Origin: Opitutaceae bacterium
GTDB lineage: Bacteria > Verrucomicrobiota > Verrucomicrobiia > Opitutales > Opitutaceae
Length of the DNA: 46,041 nucleotides
Direction of reading: 5' to 3'
NCBI GenBank assembly: GCA_028281165.1
Contig: JANQKI010000193.1
Span: 1-46,041, forward strand
Each line of letters starts with the position of its first letter. Position 1 is the first letter of the stretch. Below the pieces are notes generated by a model, which worked only from the letters and a program-made list of their open reading frames with translations, was not told the DNA's origin and did no database searches. Shown piece after piece: positions 1 to 8,886 of the stretch. The position numbers and the translations under genes are program-made.

Positions 1-1163
1 TAAAACCCATTAAAAGGCGTATTGAAACGCTAGACGCTTTACGAGGATTCGCCTTAATCGGCATCTACCTTTCGATCATTCATGGATTCAACTCTCCTAG
101 CCCGCATAGCGGCGAGGACCTTTATGTCGAAAGCGGGGCTCTGGATGACATTTTGAGTTGGGCCAGCTCGCTTTTCATAAACAAGCGATTCATTGGCATC
201 TTTTCTCTTCTATTCGGCATCGGAATCGCTATCCAGCAGCAGAACTTCATCGAAAAAGGAAAATCGTTTACGCCTTACTTCACGAGACGCATGCTGATTC
301 TCGCTTGTCTTGGAATCATCAATACGACGTTTTTCTTTTCAGTAGAGATCCTTCTTGTCTACGCCCTATTCGGACTGGCAGCCCTGGCTCTTTCCAGAAC
401 CGATTATAGAATCACTTTATCCATAGCCTTTTTCTTCTATCTGATTTGGGGACAGTATTTCGAAATGTATCACAGAGACGATCTCATCGCCTGGTTCCAG
501 TGGTTCAACGAACAATATCCATTCGAGCGAATGAGCGAAATTTTCACTCGTGGGCCACTGCTAGAACAAATAAAGCTGAACTGGATCAAGTATCTCTACG
601 TTTATACGGACAACGGCTTCCACCTGGGAATGTCCATCTCCATGATTCTAATAGGATATGTCATTGGTAAGGAAAAGTATCATACAAACTTTCTTCGCAA
701 TCTGAAAAACTACCGAAAAGCGTTTAATATATCAATTCTCTACACAGTCGCTTTCACTGTTTTCGCAATAGCGGCAGGACAAACCGACTTTATCTTTATG
801 TATGATCCGATAGCCTATTTTTTCTACGCGATTTTCATGCTGGCCTCGATGTTCGCTTACATCTATCTCATAGCGTGGTGGCACGACTCCTCCAAAGGGA
901 ATAACATCATTCTCAAGGCATTGACCGCCAATGGCCGCTTGAGCCTTACTGGCTACATGGGAGGCGCTTTCGTGTATTCGGTAATCTTTTACAGCCATGG
1001 ATTCGGGTTTTATATGAAGCTTAACGGAACGCAGCTTGCCGGAATCGCTCTGCTTGCTTATCTAGGCTTTTCGCTTTTCGCCTCGGTATGGTTAAAGAAG
1101 TTTAGGCAAGGCCCCCTGGAGTGGGTCTTCAGGCGAATAGCTTACGGCCGCAACGTCTCTTGA
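1..1163 (+). CDS. DUF418 family membrane protein, 5' end outside window
   Basis: The reading frame is open from base 3 and has no stop before the window edge, so the true start lies just outside. The first visible residues contain [18 protein letters not shown], the conserved N-terminal opening of DUF418/YeiB-type membrane proteins. The C-terminus reads [13 protein letters not shown], the usual end of the DUF418 domain (GPLEW-R). In between are about eight to nine hydrophobic segments. The TTG at 153 and any start downstream of it would remove the family N-terminus and should not be used. The family is an inner-membrane protein of unknown function, sometimes proposed as a transporter. Nothing adjacent clarifies its role: the next item is a decayed SDR gene on the other strand. 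Confidence 0.85.
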   Translation, partial: KPIKRRIETLDALRGFALIGIYLSIIHGFNSPSPHSGEDLYVESGALDDILSWASSLFINKRFIGIFSLLFGIGIAIQQQNFIEKGKSFTPYFTRRMLILACLGIINTTFFFSVEILLVYALFGLAALALSRTDYRITLSIAFFFYLIWGQYFEMYHRDDLIAWFQWFNEQYPFERMSEIFTRGPLLEQIKLNWIKYLYVYTDNGFHLGMSISMILIGYVIGKEKYHTNFLRNLKNYRKAFNISILYTVAFTVFAIAAGQTDFIFMYDPIAYFFYAIFMLASMFAYIYLIAWWHDSSKGNNIILKALTANGRLSLTGYMGGAFVYSVIFYSHGFGFYMKLNGTQLAGIALLAYLGFSLFASVWLKKFRQGPLEWVFRRIAYGRNVS

Positions 1164-1204
1164 AGATTAAAATCCGCAAATGAAATGGCAGTCGCACCTC
1201 GTTT

Positions 1205-1467
1205 CTACCCGCCCATCCAGCCGCCATAGGCAACCAGGGCAATGCCGGTGACACAGTTAGAAGCCTCGCCGGCAAGAAAAACGACGGGCCCTTGAAGTCT
1301 TCGGGTTCGCCCCAACGACCAGCTGGGATACGTTCCAGGATTTGGCGACTTCGGACTGGATCTTTCCTCAAGGCCTCCGTATTATTCGTTACGATATAGC
1401 CGGGAACAATCGCGCCTGGGTTCGAATCGAAGTCTGGGACATCGCGGCAAACAGCGCCTTTACCCAA
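1205..1467 (-). pseudogene. kduD-like short-chain dehydrogenase, 3' remnant with frameshift
   Basis: On the minus strand the translation contains [20 protein letters not shown] and then [19 protein letters not shown]. This is the C-terminal signature of 2-dehydro-3-deoxy-D-gluconate 5-dehydrogenase (KduD), a classical SDR. At about 1285 the frame breaks. A +1 shift restores [20 protein letters not shown] and then GGWMGG before a TAG at 1205-1207, exactly the family ending. Upstream of PGYIV the similarity fades, and no Rossmann GxxxGxG or YxxxK motif is present, so only about the last 70 residues remain. KduD acts on pectin- and alginate-derived keto sugar acids. The remnant lies before an enolase-superfamily gene that may act on sugar acids. 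The family call rests on motif recall. Confidence 0.75.
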
Positions 1468-1551
1468 CCTATCTGGATTGAATAGATAGGCCCGACCTTC
1501 AGGCAGGCTTGCTCAAATTGAAATAGGACGCCACACTCCACCCTAACCTAA

Positions 1552-2835
1552 ATGAAAGATCCCAAACCTACACGACGCCAGTTTCTAAAAACTACCCTAG
1601 CCGCTTCAGCTAGCATGCCTTTTATGAAAACCTCATTAGCCTCTAATTCCGTGACCGATCTTGACGTTCGCATCGATAAAATCTACTGTTTTCGAGCTAT
1701 TTATGATCGTCCCCGCATCATAGGGGGAAATTCTGGATACAAGCTCGCCGGCGGCCAGCGCCACGACTGGATGATTGCTCTTTTCGGCAACAATGGCAAA
1801 ATCGGACTTGGCTCATGTCCGCGCTACGGACGCCCTACTCCAACCGATTTTCCTTTGGGAAAAACCATTGGGGACCTCCTCGGCAAGCATCTTGCCGAAA
1901 CGGCGGATAAGGTCGGGACAACCGCGGTCTGGGACCTTGCGGGCAAAACGCTCGGCAAGCCCGTCTACGAGCTGCTTGGCGGCCAGCGAAAGCCTGAAGG
2001 CATTCAAGTCTACGACGGGGGCATCTATATGGAAGAACTTATCAACCGAGACGCTAATTCCGCCTACCGCAATCCCAACGCTCCTTATGGTCCTCGCCCC
2101 TCCTGGAAAGACATATTCATGGAAGCAATCGATGTATCCAGAGAACAAGGGCACAACTTTGTGAAAGTTAAAATCGGCCGCGGCCATCTGCACCTGGATC
2201 GTCAAGCCGGCAATATCCAGGACGCTGCCGTACTGCGCTTCATACGCGAATACGCAGGATCAGATCTGAGGATAGGCGTCGATGCGAACAACGGCTACGA
2301 CTTGGACGACACGCTCTGGCTTCTCGAGAATCACGGCGATCTCAACCTCGAATTCATCGAGGAAATGTTTCCGGAGGACATCGAAAAATATCAGCAAGTC
2401 AAAGACGCCATAAATTCGAAGGGCCTCAAAACCCTTGTTGCAGACGGAGAAAATTGGAAAACCGCTTACGATCCGGGAGTTCCGGAAATCATCAACGCCG
2501 GCGTCATCGACGTCCTGCAGGGCGATATGCGCATGTTCCAGATCGAGGGCATTCTCGCCGAAGCGGAGCTAGCGAAGAAAGCCGGACATGGAGCCCAAAT
2601 CGCTCCGCATAACTGGGGCTGCGAGTTCGCATGGTATGTGATGATTCACATGGGCAATGTCATCCCTCACTACTATGGAGCCGAGCACGATCCAGGCTCC
2701 ATTAGAGTCCCGGTTATGGTAAAAGATGGATACGCAATCAATAACGGTCGTTGCTTCGCCTCGGAAGCCCCCGGCTTCGGAGTCCATCTCGATCTCGACC
2801 TCCTTGAAAAAGTCGAGAAGGTCTACGCATTCTAG
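1552..2835 (+). CDS. Tat-exported enolase-superfamily (mandelate racemase/muconate lactonizing) enzyme
   Basis: This 427-residue protein opens with a twin-arginine signal (TRRQFLK, residues 7-13), then a hydrophobic stretch ending near residue 31. The body is a mandelate racemase/muconate lactonizing enzyme. It has the KVK base motif (K205, K207), metal ligands D244 (GVDANNGY), E270/E271 (EEMFPED) and E300 (DGENW), and H353 in PHNWG matching the second catalytic base. Such enzymes abstract a proton alpha to a carboxylate, with Mg2+, to dehydrate or epimerise sugar acids. Export is unusual, because most relatives are cytoplasmic, although Tat-tagged versions are familiar from Planctomycetes and Verrucomicrobia. 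Substrate cannot be predicted. The kduD-like remnant just upstream hints at a former sugar-acid locus. It appears to be a single gene transcribed alone. Confidence 0.85.
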   Translation: MKDPKPTRRQFLKTTLAASASMPFMKTSLASNSVTDLDVRIDKIYCFRAIYDRPRIIGGNSGYKLAGGQRHDWMIALFGNNGKIGLGSCPRYGRPTPTDFPLGKTIGDLLGKHLAETADKVGTTAVWDLAGKTLGKPVYELLGGQRKPEGIQVYDGGIYMEELINRDANSAYRNPNAPYGPRPSWKDIFMEAIDVSREQGHNFVKVKIGRGHLHLDRQAGNIQDAAVLRFIREYAGSDLRIGVDANNGYDLDDTLWLLENHGDLNLEFIEEMFPEDIEKYQQVKDAINSKGLKTLVADGENWKTAYDPGVPEIINAGVIDVLQGDMRMFQIEGILAEAELAKKAGHGAQIAPHNWGCEFAWYVMIHMGNVIPHYYGAEHDPGSIRVPVMVKDGYAINNGRCFASEAPGFGVHLDLDLLEKVEKVYAF

Positions 2836-2874
2836 GGCTCGCTCATCTCGTAACGCCGTTATGGATACTTCATC

Positions 2875-3309
2875 CTAGGAGGATGCTTCTGTTTCAGCGA
2901 TCACCTCGTTGGCCGCTTCGATCATGACCTCAGCTAAAAAGGCGTAGGCCTTTTTCCAAGCCGCTTCCGCTTCCTCAGTAAAGGCGTCGCCTAGCAGTTC
3001 GCCCATGGCGAAGATGAGTGATTCGCCAACCATTTCGTAATGCTCAGTCTTAACTTGGTAACCGACATGACGCACCCCTAGTTCTCGCACCGCAGGCAAC
3101 AATGTATCCGGATTTCCGATATTCGTGACGATGAAATCCAGCATATCCATCAATTTTTGCCCCTGGGAATGCAAGTCGCCATGAAAAATCGACATAAGTT
3201 GCGGATTTTTTTCGAAGAGGTGGTGATAGAATCGTCGAGCAACCTCAAGTGAAAGTGGGGCCATGGCCGCAAATGAGGTTTGGATGGCGGCAATTTCGTC
3301 TTCTGTCAT
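2875..3309 (-). CDS. Single-domain bacterial globin (Vgb/flavohemoglobin-like)
   Basis: The 144-residue protein aligns by motif with Vitreoscilla haemoglobin and the globin domain of flavohaemoglobins. It has RRFYHHLFEKNP with Tyr28 at the expected B10 position, a glutamine-rich distal segment (Q49/Q51, candidate E7), RHVGYQ with His81 as the likely proximal haem ligand, then EHYEMVGESL and AWKKAYAFLAEVMI, which are near-canonical G/H helix sequences. There is no FAD or NAD reductase domain, and the gene ends normally, so this is a stand-alone globin, not a truncated Hmp. Likely roles are oxygen binding or delivery, or NO dioxygenation with a partner reductase. It has no signal peptide, so it is cytoplasmic. 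It converges with the preceding gene, with a 39-base gap. Confidence 0.9.
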   Translation of the reverse strand: MTEDEIAAIQTSFAAMAPLSLEVARRFYHHLFEKNPQLMSIFHGDLHSQGQKLMDMLDFIVTNIGNPDTLLPAVRELGVRHVGYQVKTEHYEMVGESLIFAMGELLGDAFTEEAEAAWKKAYAFLAEVMIEAANEVIAETEASS

Positions 3310-3598
3310 GATTTTGGTACAACTATCAACCCGTTAGTATATCACGTAAATTCCCGAATTTGAATGGGCCAAATTACCCCCCTAGACCATTCTTTGGCTT
3401 GCCTAAACAAGGCCATCGGAGTTTTGAATTAATCACCATGCTTTTTAAGGGTTATCTCAAGCCCGAATATTCGCAAAGCTTCAGTATAATGGCATTTTCG
3501 CTACGAGTCGAAAGGCAGCCCAGTTCGTCACCTTTTCGTAACATTAAGATGAATGTGGATACAGAACCTAAAGCGCAAGCTGGAAAGGAGAGTCGGTC
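3310..3598. other. Intergenic region between divergent globin and kinase genes
   Basis: This 289-base gap must contain the promoters of the globin gene (minus strand) and of the kinase/regulator operon (plus strand). I see no strong sigma-70 match or dyad operator. A short frame starting ATG at 3549 would encode 17 residues and end at TGA 3600-3602, overlapping the kinase start as TTGA. It may be a leader peptide or chance. Confidence 0.4.
3585..3590 (+). promoter_or_regulatory. Shine-Dalgarno AAGGAG deciding the TTG start of the kinase
   Basis: AAGGAG lies eight bases before TTG 3599-3601. No ATG is available in that frame nearby, and the residues after the TTG lead directly into the helix before the PAS domain. 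This supports TTG as the initiator. Most other genes in the window lack a good Shine-Dalgarno sequence, so this one stands out. Confidence 0.6.
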
Positions 3599-4753
3599 TT
3601 GACGAATAGAGAACCAGGATCCGGCGAGGAAAGCCTTGTAGCCAGTCTGCGTAGCGCTCGTGATCGACTCGAACGGGCCCAGGAAATCGCCCAGATCGGC
3701 GACTCAGTCTATTTTCCGAAATCGAAACGCCGCGTTTGGTCCGAACAGACCTTTCGTCTCTACGGGTTCGAGCCGAGGAACGAACCTCCTTCGGAACGGC
3801 AGATCCTAAATGCCATCTACCCGAAGGACCTTCAGGCGAATCGCGCCGCCATCGAAGAAACGCTTTTTGGCAGCAATCCGACATCAGAGCTTCAGTATCG
3901 AGTTCTTCACAAGGATGGATCCATTCATTGGATACGCGTTGTTTCCTTGAGAGAGGAGCAATCGCCAAATAGCGAGGAAAGGGTTTTCTCCACAATTCAG
4001 AACATAACGGAGCAAAAGGCGACCGAAGAGGAGATGCTCTTGGCCATCGAACGGCAGCGCGAGCTGGTGCAGATGAAGTCCGATTTTCTTAACATGATCT
4101 CTCACGAGTATCGAACGCCTCTTGGGATCATTAACTCCTCAGCAGACATTCTGGCTCGCTACCATGATCGACTTCTGAAAGAAGATCGCCTCAATCGCAT
4201 TGCGGATATTAAGCAGAGCGCCCGTCGTCTGGCCGATCTCGTAGAGGAGGTACTCTTTCTGGGAAAGTCTGATTCGGGCAAGATGCAGCTGCAAAATCGC
4301 CCTGTGGACCTCGAAAGCCTTATTCGAGAGATCACTGAAGCGATCGTCACCCAGTTTGGTTTTCCACGAGTGGTGAATATCGAATGCGAAACCCTAACGG
4401 AAGAATGCAAATCAGACGAACAGCTACTGCGACACATATTGAACAACACCATCAGCAACGCCCTCAAGTACTCCACTCTCGATAAGTCAGTTGACATCAA
4501 ACTAGGCCCACAGAACGGAGGCGTTCGCATAGCAGTCAAGGATTATGGAATCGGCATTCCAAAAGAAGAGCAGCCAAAACTGTTCTCCATGTTTCATCGA
4601 GCATCGAACGTGGGTACTATTTCTGGAACCGGGTTAGGTCTCGTTATTCTCAAGCGGTGTATCGACCATCTTAGAGGCAAAGTCTCGCTTGATAGCGAGC
4701 CCGGAAAAGGCACGGAAGTAGCCATTTGGCTGCCTGCGACAATCGAAGCGTAA
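3599..4753 (+). CDS. Soluble PAS-domain sensor histidine kinase
   Basis: The 384-residue protein has no membrane segment or signal peptide, so it senses an internal or diffusible cue. Residues about 33-137 form a PAS fold of the PAS_3 type, with the closing sequence VFSTIQNITEQK. HisKA follows, with phospho-acceptor His169 in SHEYRTPL. The ATPase domain shows the N box (N283/N287, NNTISNALKYS), G1 DYGIGIP at 315-321 and G2 GTGLGL at 343-348. All residues for a working kinase are present. It would autophosphorylate and pass phosphate to the regulator encoded 22 bases downstream in the same operon. The start is TTG, supported by AAGGAG at 3585-3590. The signal is unknown; the divergent globin gene makes an oxygen- or NO-related cue possible, but that is speculation. 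Confidence 0.92.
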   Translation: MTNREPGSGEESLVASLRSARDRLERAQEIAQIGDSVYFPKSKRRVWSEQTFRLYGFEPRNEPPSERQILNAIYPKDLQANRAAIEETLFGSNPTSELQYRVLHKDGSIHWIRVVSLREEQSPNSEERVFSTIQNITEQKATEEEMLLAIERQRELVQMKSDFLNMISHEYRTPLGIINSSADILARYHDRLLKEDRLNRIADIKQSARRLADLVEEVLFLGKSDSGKMQLQNRPVDLESLIREITEAIVTQFGFPRVVNIECETLTEECKSDEQLLRHILNNTISNALKYSTLDKSVDIKLGPQNGGVRIAVKDYGIGIPKEEQPKLFSMFHRASNVGTISGTGLGLVILKRCIDHLRGKVSLDSEPGKGTEVAIWLPATIEA

Positions 4754-4775
4754 GGAAAATCCAACGACAAAAGTC

Positions 4776-5402
4776 ATGTCACAAAAAAAAGTTCTAGTCA
4801 TCGAAGACGAAGCGCGAATGCGAGACAGCATTGCCACCATCCTCAAAATGGAAGGCTACGAGACACACGAAGCTTCTGACGGAAAACTAGGCCTGGAAAA
4901 AGCGAGAGAAATTCTGCCCGATCTAATTCTCTGCGATGTTTCCATGCCAAACATGGACGGGCATGAAACTTTGGAAGAGCTCAAAAAAAAGCCAACGACG
5001 GCCAGAATTCCTTTTATTTTTCTAACAGCTCGTGGCGAGAAGCGAGAAGTTCGGGATGGAATGAATCACGGAGCAGATGACTACTTAGTGAAACCTTTCG
5101 AAGCGATCGATCTACTAGCGGCCATCGAATCCCGACTAAAACGTAAATCCGAACTTACAGGGTCGGATGAGGATCGCGAAGTTTCGCCCGAGATGTTGAT
5201 TCCGCTAGGCTTGACCGAACGTGAAGCAGAAACGCTGTTTTGGCTGGCTCAAGGAAAATCCAACTCCGACCTTTGTATCATCCTCGACGTGAAGCTGACC
5301 ACGATCAAAAAGCACTTGGAGCGTATCTTCCAAAAGCTTTCTGTGGAGAATAGAACCGCAGCAGCAGCCATGGCTCTAGAAGCGCTAAACGCGAAACGAT
5401 AG
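4776..5402 (+). CDS. REC-LuxR family response regulator
   Basis: This 208-residue protein has a receiver domain followed by a LuxR/NarL-type helix-turn-helix. Receiver landmarks are the acidic pair E10/D11, phospho-acceptor Asp54 (ILCDVSMPNMDG), Thr84 and Lys106 (YLVKPF). The C-terminal part LTEREAETLFWLAQGKSN, followed by TTIKKHLERIFQKLSVENRT, is the standard LuxR recognition region. It should be phosphorylated by the upstream kinase and bind DNA as a dimer. Targets are not visible in the window. It ends before a shared bidirectional terminator at 5414-5437. Confidence 0.93.
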   Translation: MSQKKVLVIEDEARMRDSIATILKMEGYETHEASDGKLGLEKAREILPDLILCDVSMPNMDGHETLEELKKKPTTARIPFIFLTARGEKREVRDGMNHGADDYLVKPFEAIDLLAAIESRLKRKSELTGSDEDREVSPEMLIPLGLTEREAETLFWLAQGKSNSDLCIILDVKLTTIKKHLERIFQKLSVENRTAAAAMALEALNAKR

Positions 5403-5413
5403 CCGAAAATAAA

Positions 5414-5437
5414 AAAGCCCGACCGAAGTCGGGCTTT
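5414..5437. terminator. Rho-independent terminator between convergent genes
   Basis: A perfect 10-base stem AAAGCCCGAC / GTCGGGCTTT encloses the tetraloop CGAA. On the minus strand it is followed by a T-rich run (the A run at 5408-5416 on the plus strand), so it fits best as the terminator of the minus-strand gene ending at 5464. It also sits just after the response regulator stop and probably serves both. Confidence 0.85.
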
Positions 5438-5463
5438 AGAAAATCAAGATTGCAAGCTAGCTT

Positions 5464-5868
5464 CTAGAGTCTAGCTGAATCGGTTACCTCAAACGAAAAA
5501 GGAATCAGCAAAGCCTGAGATTTCGAATTTGCGGAAGCCGTGAAATCCATTTTGGAAACGGATCTGAGAGCCGAGGTGGCGAATTGAGGATGGGTGGCGG
5601 AAAGTACCCGGGTTCTTACCATTTTGCCAGCTTCATCAAGTTCTACACGAACCAGGACTCGCCCACCGATGCCTTTCTGACGCAGCTCATGAGGATAGCA
5701 GGAAGCCTTCTCAAGAACTGAATCCGCGCAGTCTTGCATCGATGCTTGAATTTCAGCATGCTCGCTCGTTTGGAGAACGCTTTCGGAGTCGTTCATTTGA
5801 GCCAGGGATGAATTTGTAGCAAAAGCGATAGCGGCTATCGCGATAATTGATTGGAATTTCGTAGTCAT
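5464..5868 (-). CDS. Secreted TonB C-terminal-like domain protein
   Basis: The 134-residue protein has a clear Sec signal peptide (residues 1-23, cleavage after SLA). It then has a compact domain with YPHELRQKGIGGRVLVRVEL, the G-x-V-x-V-x-V/L pattern of the TonB C-terminal fold, and an ending that matches the last strand (LLIPFSFEV). It lacks the N-terminal anchor helix and proline-rich linker of real TonB, so it cannot couple to ExbBD. Verrucomicrobia encode many such periplasmic TonB-C-like proteins of unknown role. Two cysteines (DCADSVLEKASC) could form a disulfide. A related small protein is encoded at 17913-18353. Confidence 0.7.
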   Translation of the reverse strand: MTTKFQSIIAIAAIAFATNSSLAQMNDSESVLQTSEHAEIQASMQDCADSVLEKASCYPHELRQKGIGGRVLVRVELDEAGKMVRTRVLSATHPQFATSALRSVSKMDFTASANSKSQALLIPFSFEVTDSARL

Positions 5869-6097
5869 TGAATTGCGCGATTGAGATTAAAAGGTTGCGT
5901 TTCGGGATGAATAGTAACGGAAAAATCGCGCAGCGTAAACGGACCGAACGGCTTGGGCCGATAGACGTGGGGCATTCGACCTGGGCTAAACGACTAACAT
6001 AAAAATCTACCCGTTTCAGATTCAGACCTTGAGGAGTTTATAAATCATCAATCAACTTCCCGTTTCCCTACTCGATCTTTGCCTAACTGAACTTCCC

Positions 6098-6606
6098 ATG
6101 AAAAGACTTGTTACTCTATTGCCTGCCTCGCTATTCCTTTTGACCTATAGCTCGGCAGAGGATCGATTGCGACTCGACGACGTGATGGATCCGCTGCCTG
6201 AAATCGATGCGTCGGTACCGGCTCCGCATGAAAGCATGCGATTGGAAATTGGCGAACGCCACTGGTATCATCACCAAATAATCCAATATTTGGATACGCT
6301 AGCAGAGAGTTCGCCTCGCATGACCCTCTTGGGAGAGCATGCTCGTTCCCATGGAGGACGGCCTCTGGTCAGCTACGTAATCTCGACTCCCGTTCTTTAC
6401 GACAAGGAGCCATTGCTTTCTGGATACATTTCAGAGGAAAATCTGGCGCTCATCGCCGAGTCCACCAGTGTGATCGTCGACCAACAAGGCAGGGGGCTGT
6501 CGTCCTCTGCCTAAGCAATCCCAACTTCCGCGCCTTCTGGTGGAGCACCCAACGGATACCCGTCAACGCGATCTTCTTTGGAGATTTGCTTGAAGAGCCA
6601 AATTGA
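6098..6606 (+). pseudogene. M14 zinc carboxypeptidase, internally deleted and frameshifted
   Basis: An intact-looking 138-residue frame (6098-6514) begins with a signal peptide and continues with IGERHWYHHQIIQYLDTLAE, the start of the secreted M14 carboxypeptidase-like proteins common in Bacteroidetes and Verrucomicrobia. Near 6495 the frame shifts, and from 6499 it reads VVLCLSNPNFRAFWWSTQRI then PVNAIFFGDLLEEPN to a stop at 6604. From memory this resembles the far C-terminus of the same family, so several hundred residues, including the zinc site HxxE, are missing between the two parts. I infer a large internal deletion plus a one-base shift. The short upstream frame could still be translated but would not be an active peptidase. 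Confidence 0.65.
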
Positions 6607-6927
6607 CCGAATTCCCTCCTGATTCCGACGCTATGCCAATTGGTCTAGCGAAAATCCCTTTGTTCGCTCGGAGCGCAATCAGTCCTTCTCTACAAGTATC
6701 GTAGGGAAGAATGTAATACAGAAGGAAGAAACAGAATGAAGCCTTGCTAAAGAATTAGGCTGGAATTCCGCACGCCCACTACTGGAAGGGTAAACGGTTT
6801 GCTTGGAAATCGAAGAGGTATTGAGAGAATCGCAGCGTCTTACGATTCTCCTTGGCTAATGATCGGCATGAAGAATACTGCACCTCATCCGAAAGCGAGA
6901 TTCCCCTCGGCGGCGCCTATCGGATCT
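6607..6927. other. Gap between M14 remnant and oligopeptide transporter operon
   Basis: About 320 bases without a supported gene. The frame of the next gene is open back to 6799, with an in-frame ATG at 6870, but the translation before 6928 does not resemble the ATPase family. The operon promoter should lie here; I could not pick out convincing -35/-10 boxes. Confidence 0.4.
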
Positions 6928-7893
6928 ATGGACAGCCTCTTAAAAGTAGAAAACCTGGAAACCACTTTCTTCACCCGTCAAGGGCCAGTACGAGCGGTAA
7001 ACAATGTCAGCTACTCCATTCCCAGAGGAAAAGTGCTGGGGATCGTGGGCGAAAGCGGTTGCGGCAAGTCGGTGACCGCATTTTCGATTTTGAGGCTTAT
7101 TGACTCTCCGGGGAAAGTAACCAGAGGAAAGGTCATTTTTGATGGAAGGGACTTGCTTCAGTTGAACGAGCAGGAGCTGCAAAAAGTTCGGGGCAATCAG
7201 ATCGGAATGATTTTTCAGGAACCGATGACTGCCTTGAATCCAGTTCTCACCATTGGCTTTCAATTGATCGAGCAAATCCGAGCCCATAGGGAGGTTTCCA
7301 AGGCGGAAGCCAGGGACCGGGCAGTCGAAATGCTTAGCCTCGTGGGAATTCCTTCGCCGGAGCAGCGCATCAAAGAATACCCGCACCAGTTTTCCGGAGG
7401 AATGAGACAACGAGCGATGATCGCCATGGCCCTGTCATGCAATCCTGAGTTTTTGATCGCCGATGAACCGACTACGGCTCTGGACGTTACGATTCAGGCT
7501 CAGATCTTGGATTTGCTGCAAAAACTGCAGGAAGAGCATGGCATGACCATTCAGTTCATCACCCATGACCTTGGCGTCATCTCCGAGTTAGCCGATGAAG
7601 TGCTGGTCATGTATGCGGGGAGGGTTTGCGAAAAGGGCCAGGCGGATAAGATCCTCACGTCACCACATCATCCCTACACAGTGGGCCTCATAGAATCGAT
7701 TCCCCGCCTGGGTCATTTAGTCGAAGAGCTTCCATCCATTCCAGGTTCCGTTCCCAATCCTCTCAATCTTCCGAAGGGATGCCCATTCCAAAATCGCTGC
7801 CCTCGAGTTGAAGATCGTTGCCGCAATGAGACGCCTCAATTGGAGGAAAATGGAGATGGGCGTTTAGTCTCCTGTTTTAATCCGCATGGTTAG
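6928..7893 (+). CDS. oppD: Oligopeptide/dipeptide ABC transporter ATPase, OppD/DppD type
   Basis: From the ATG at 6928 the product is 321 residues, the normal OppD length. It shows Walker A GESGCGKS (41-48), the Q-loop [13 protein letters not shown] signature FSGGMRQ (155-161), Walker B FLIADEP (175-181) and the H-loop ITHD. The C-terminal oligopeptide-transporter extension has the [14 protein letters not shown] cysteine cluster. In related transporters this cluster can bind an iron-sulfur centre. It would hydrolyse ATP as a heterodimer with the product of the next gene. Earlier in-frame starts (6799, 6870) add residues that do not match the family, so 6928 is preferred. The stop is directly followed by the next start (TAGATG), indicating translational coupling. 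The operon order is D-F-A-B-C. Confidence 0.9.
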   Translation: MDSLLKVENLETTFFTRQGPVRAVNNVSYSIPRGKVLGIVGESGCGKSVTAFSILRLIDSPGKVTRGKVIFDGRDLLQLNEQELQKVRGNQIGMIFQEPMTALNPVLTIGFQLIEQIRAHREVSKAEARDRAVEMLSLVGIPSPEQRIKEYPHQFSGGMRQRAMIAMALSCNPEFLIADEPTTALDVTIQAQILDLLQKLQEEHGMTIQFITHDLGVISELADEVLVMYAGRVCEKGQADKILTSPHHPYTVGLIESIPRLGHLVEELPSIPGSVPNPLNLPKGCPFQNRCPRVEDRCRNETPQLEENGDGRLVSCFNPHG

Positions 7894-8880
7894 ATGAGCG
7901 CGAATACCGACACCATTCTAGACGTGGCTTCGCTGAAGAAGTACTTCCCCGTGCGGCGAGGATTGCTTTTGCGTCATGTTGCCGACGTGAAGGCGGTGGA
8001 TGACGTATCGTTTTCAGTAAGAAAAGGAGAGACGCTGGGATTGGTTGGAGAGAGCGGCTGCGGCAAGTCCACCTTGGGCAGAACGATCGTGCGCCTTTAC
8101 GATCCGACAGATGGTTCGATCCATTTCAAAGGCGAGAATCTCGACGCGCTGGATCGTTCCGACTTGAGAGAGCTCCGCAAGGATTTTCAAATGATTTTCC
8201 AGGATCCCTATTCGTCACTAAATCCACGTATGACGGTGGCGAGTATCGTGCAGGAACCACTTGATATCCATAATGTGGGCACAGCTGCAGAAAGAAAGGA
8301 ATGGGTACGGGAATTGTTTACGAAGGTCGGACTGAAGCCGGAAACGATGAATCGCTACCCGCATGAATTTTCGGGTGGTCAACGTCAGCGAATCAGCATC
8401 GCCCGGGCGATCGCCTTGAAACCAGCGTTGATTGTGGCGGACGAGCCGGTGAGCGCCCTAGACGTCTCCATTCAAGCCCAGATTCTAAATCTCCTAAGGA
8501 ATTTACAGAAGGAAATGGGAATTACCTATGTATTCATTTCCCATGACCTTTCGGTGATCGAGCATTTCTGTGACGAGGTAGCAGTCATGTACCTTGGGAA
8601 AATCGTGGAGATCGCTCCCAGAGAAGAGCTTTTCGCGAATCCAAAGCATCCCTACACCCAAGCTCTCATTCGAGCGATTCCTGTGCCAGGCGACGGGAAA
8701 AAGACAAATCGCGAGACCCTGGAAGGAGAGGTTCCAAGTCCCATTAATCCGCCATCGGGATGTCCATTTCATCCGCGTTGTCCCGTGAAAATCGAAGACT
8801 GCAGTCAACGCGTACCTGCCTTGTTACCACTAAATAACACAACAAACCACCAAGTTTCCTGTCACCTTTACTCAAACTGA
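7894..8880 (+). CDS. oppF: Oligopeptide/dipeptide ABC transporter ATPase, OppF/DppF type
   Basis: The 328-residue protein is the second ATPase of the transporter. It opens with [20 protein letters not shown], the N-terminal pattern of OppF/DppF, followed by Walker [10 protein letters not shown] (52-60), signature FSGGQRQ (159-165), Walker B LIVADEP (179-185) and ISHD. The C-terminal extension [14 protein letters not shown] repeats the cysteine cluster seen in its partner. The gene abuts the preceding one with no gap and is followed after six bases by the binding-protein gene. It pairs with OppD to power peptide import through the two permeases encoded downstream. Confidence 0.92.
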   Translation: MSANTDTILDVASLKKYFPVRRGLLLRHVADVKAVDDVSFSVRKGETLGLVGESGCGKSTLGRTIVRLYDPTDGSIHFKGENLDALDRSDLRELRKDFQMIFQDPYSSLNPRMTVASIVQEPLDIHNVGTAAERKEWVRELFTKVGLKPETMNRYPHEFSGGQRQRISIARAIALKPALIVADEPVSALDVSIQAQILNLLRNLQKEMGITYVFISHDLSVIEHFCDEVAVMYLGKIVEIAPREELFANPKHPYTQALIRAIPVPGDGKKTNRETLEGEVPSPINPPSGCPFHPRCPVKIEDCSQRVPALLPLNNTTNHQVSCHLYSN

Positions 8881-8886
8881 TAAGCC

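Noticed and set aside
1129..1467. Intact 112-residue minus-strand gene
   Set aside because: The frame matches the SDR family only to about FKGP; the correct family ending is in another frame, so it is a broken gene.
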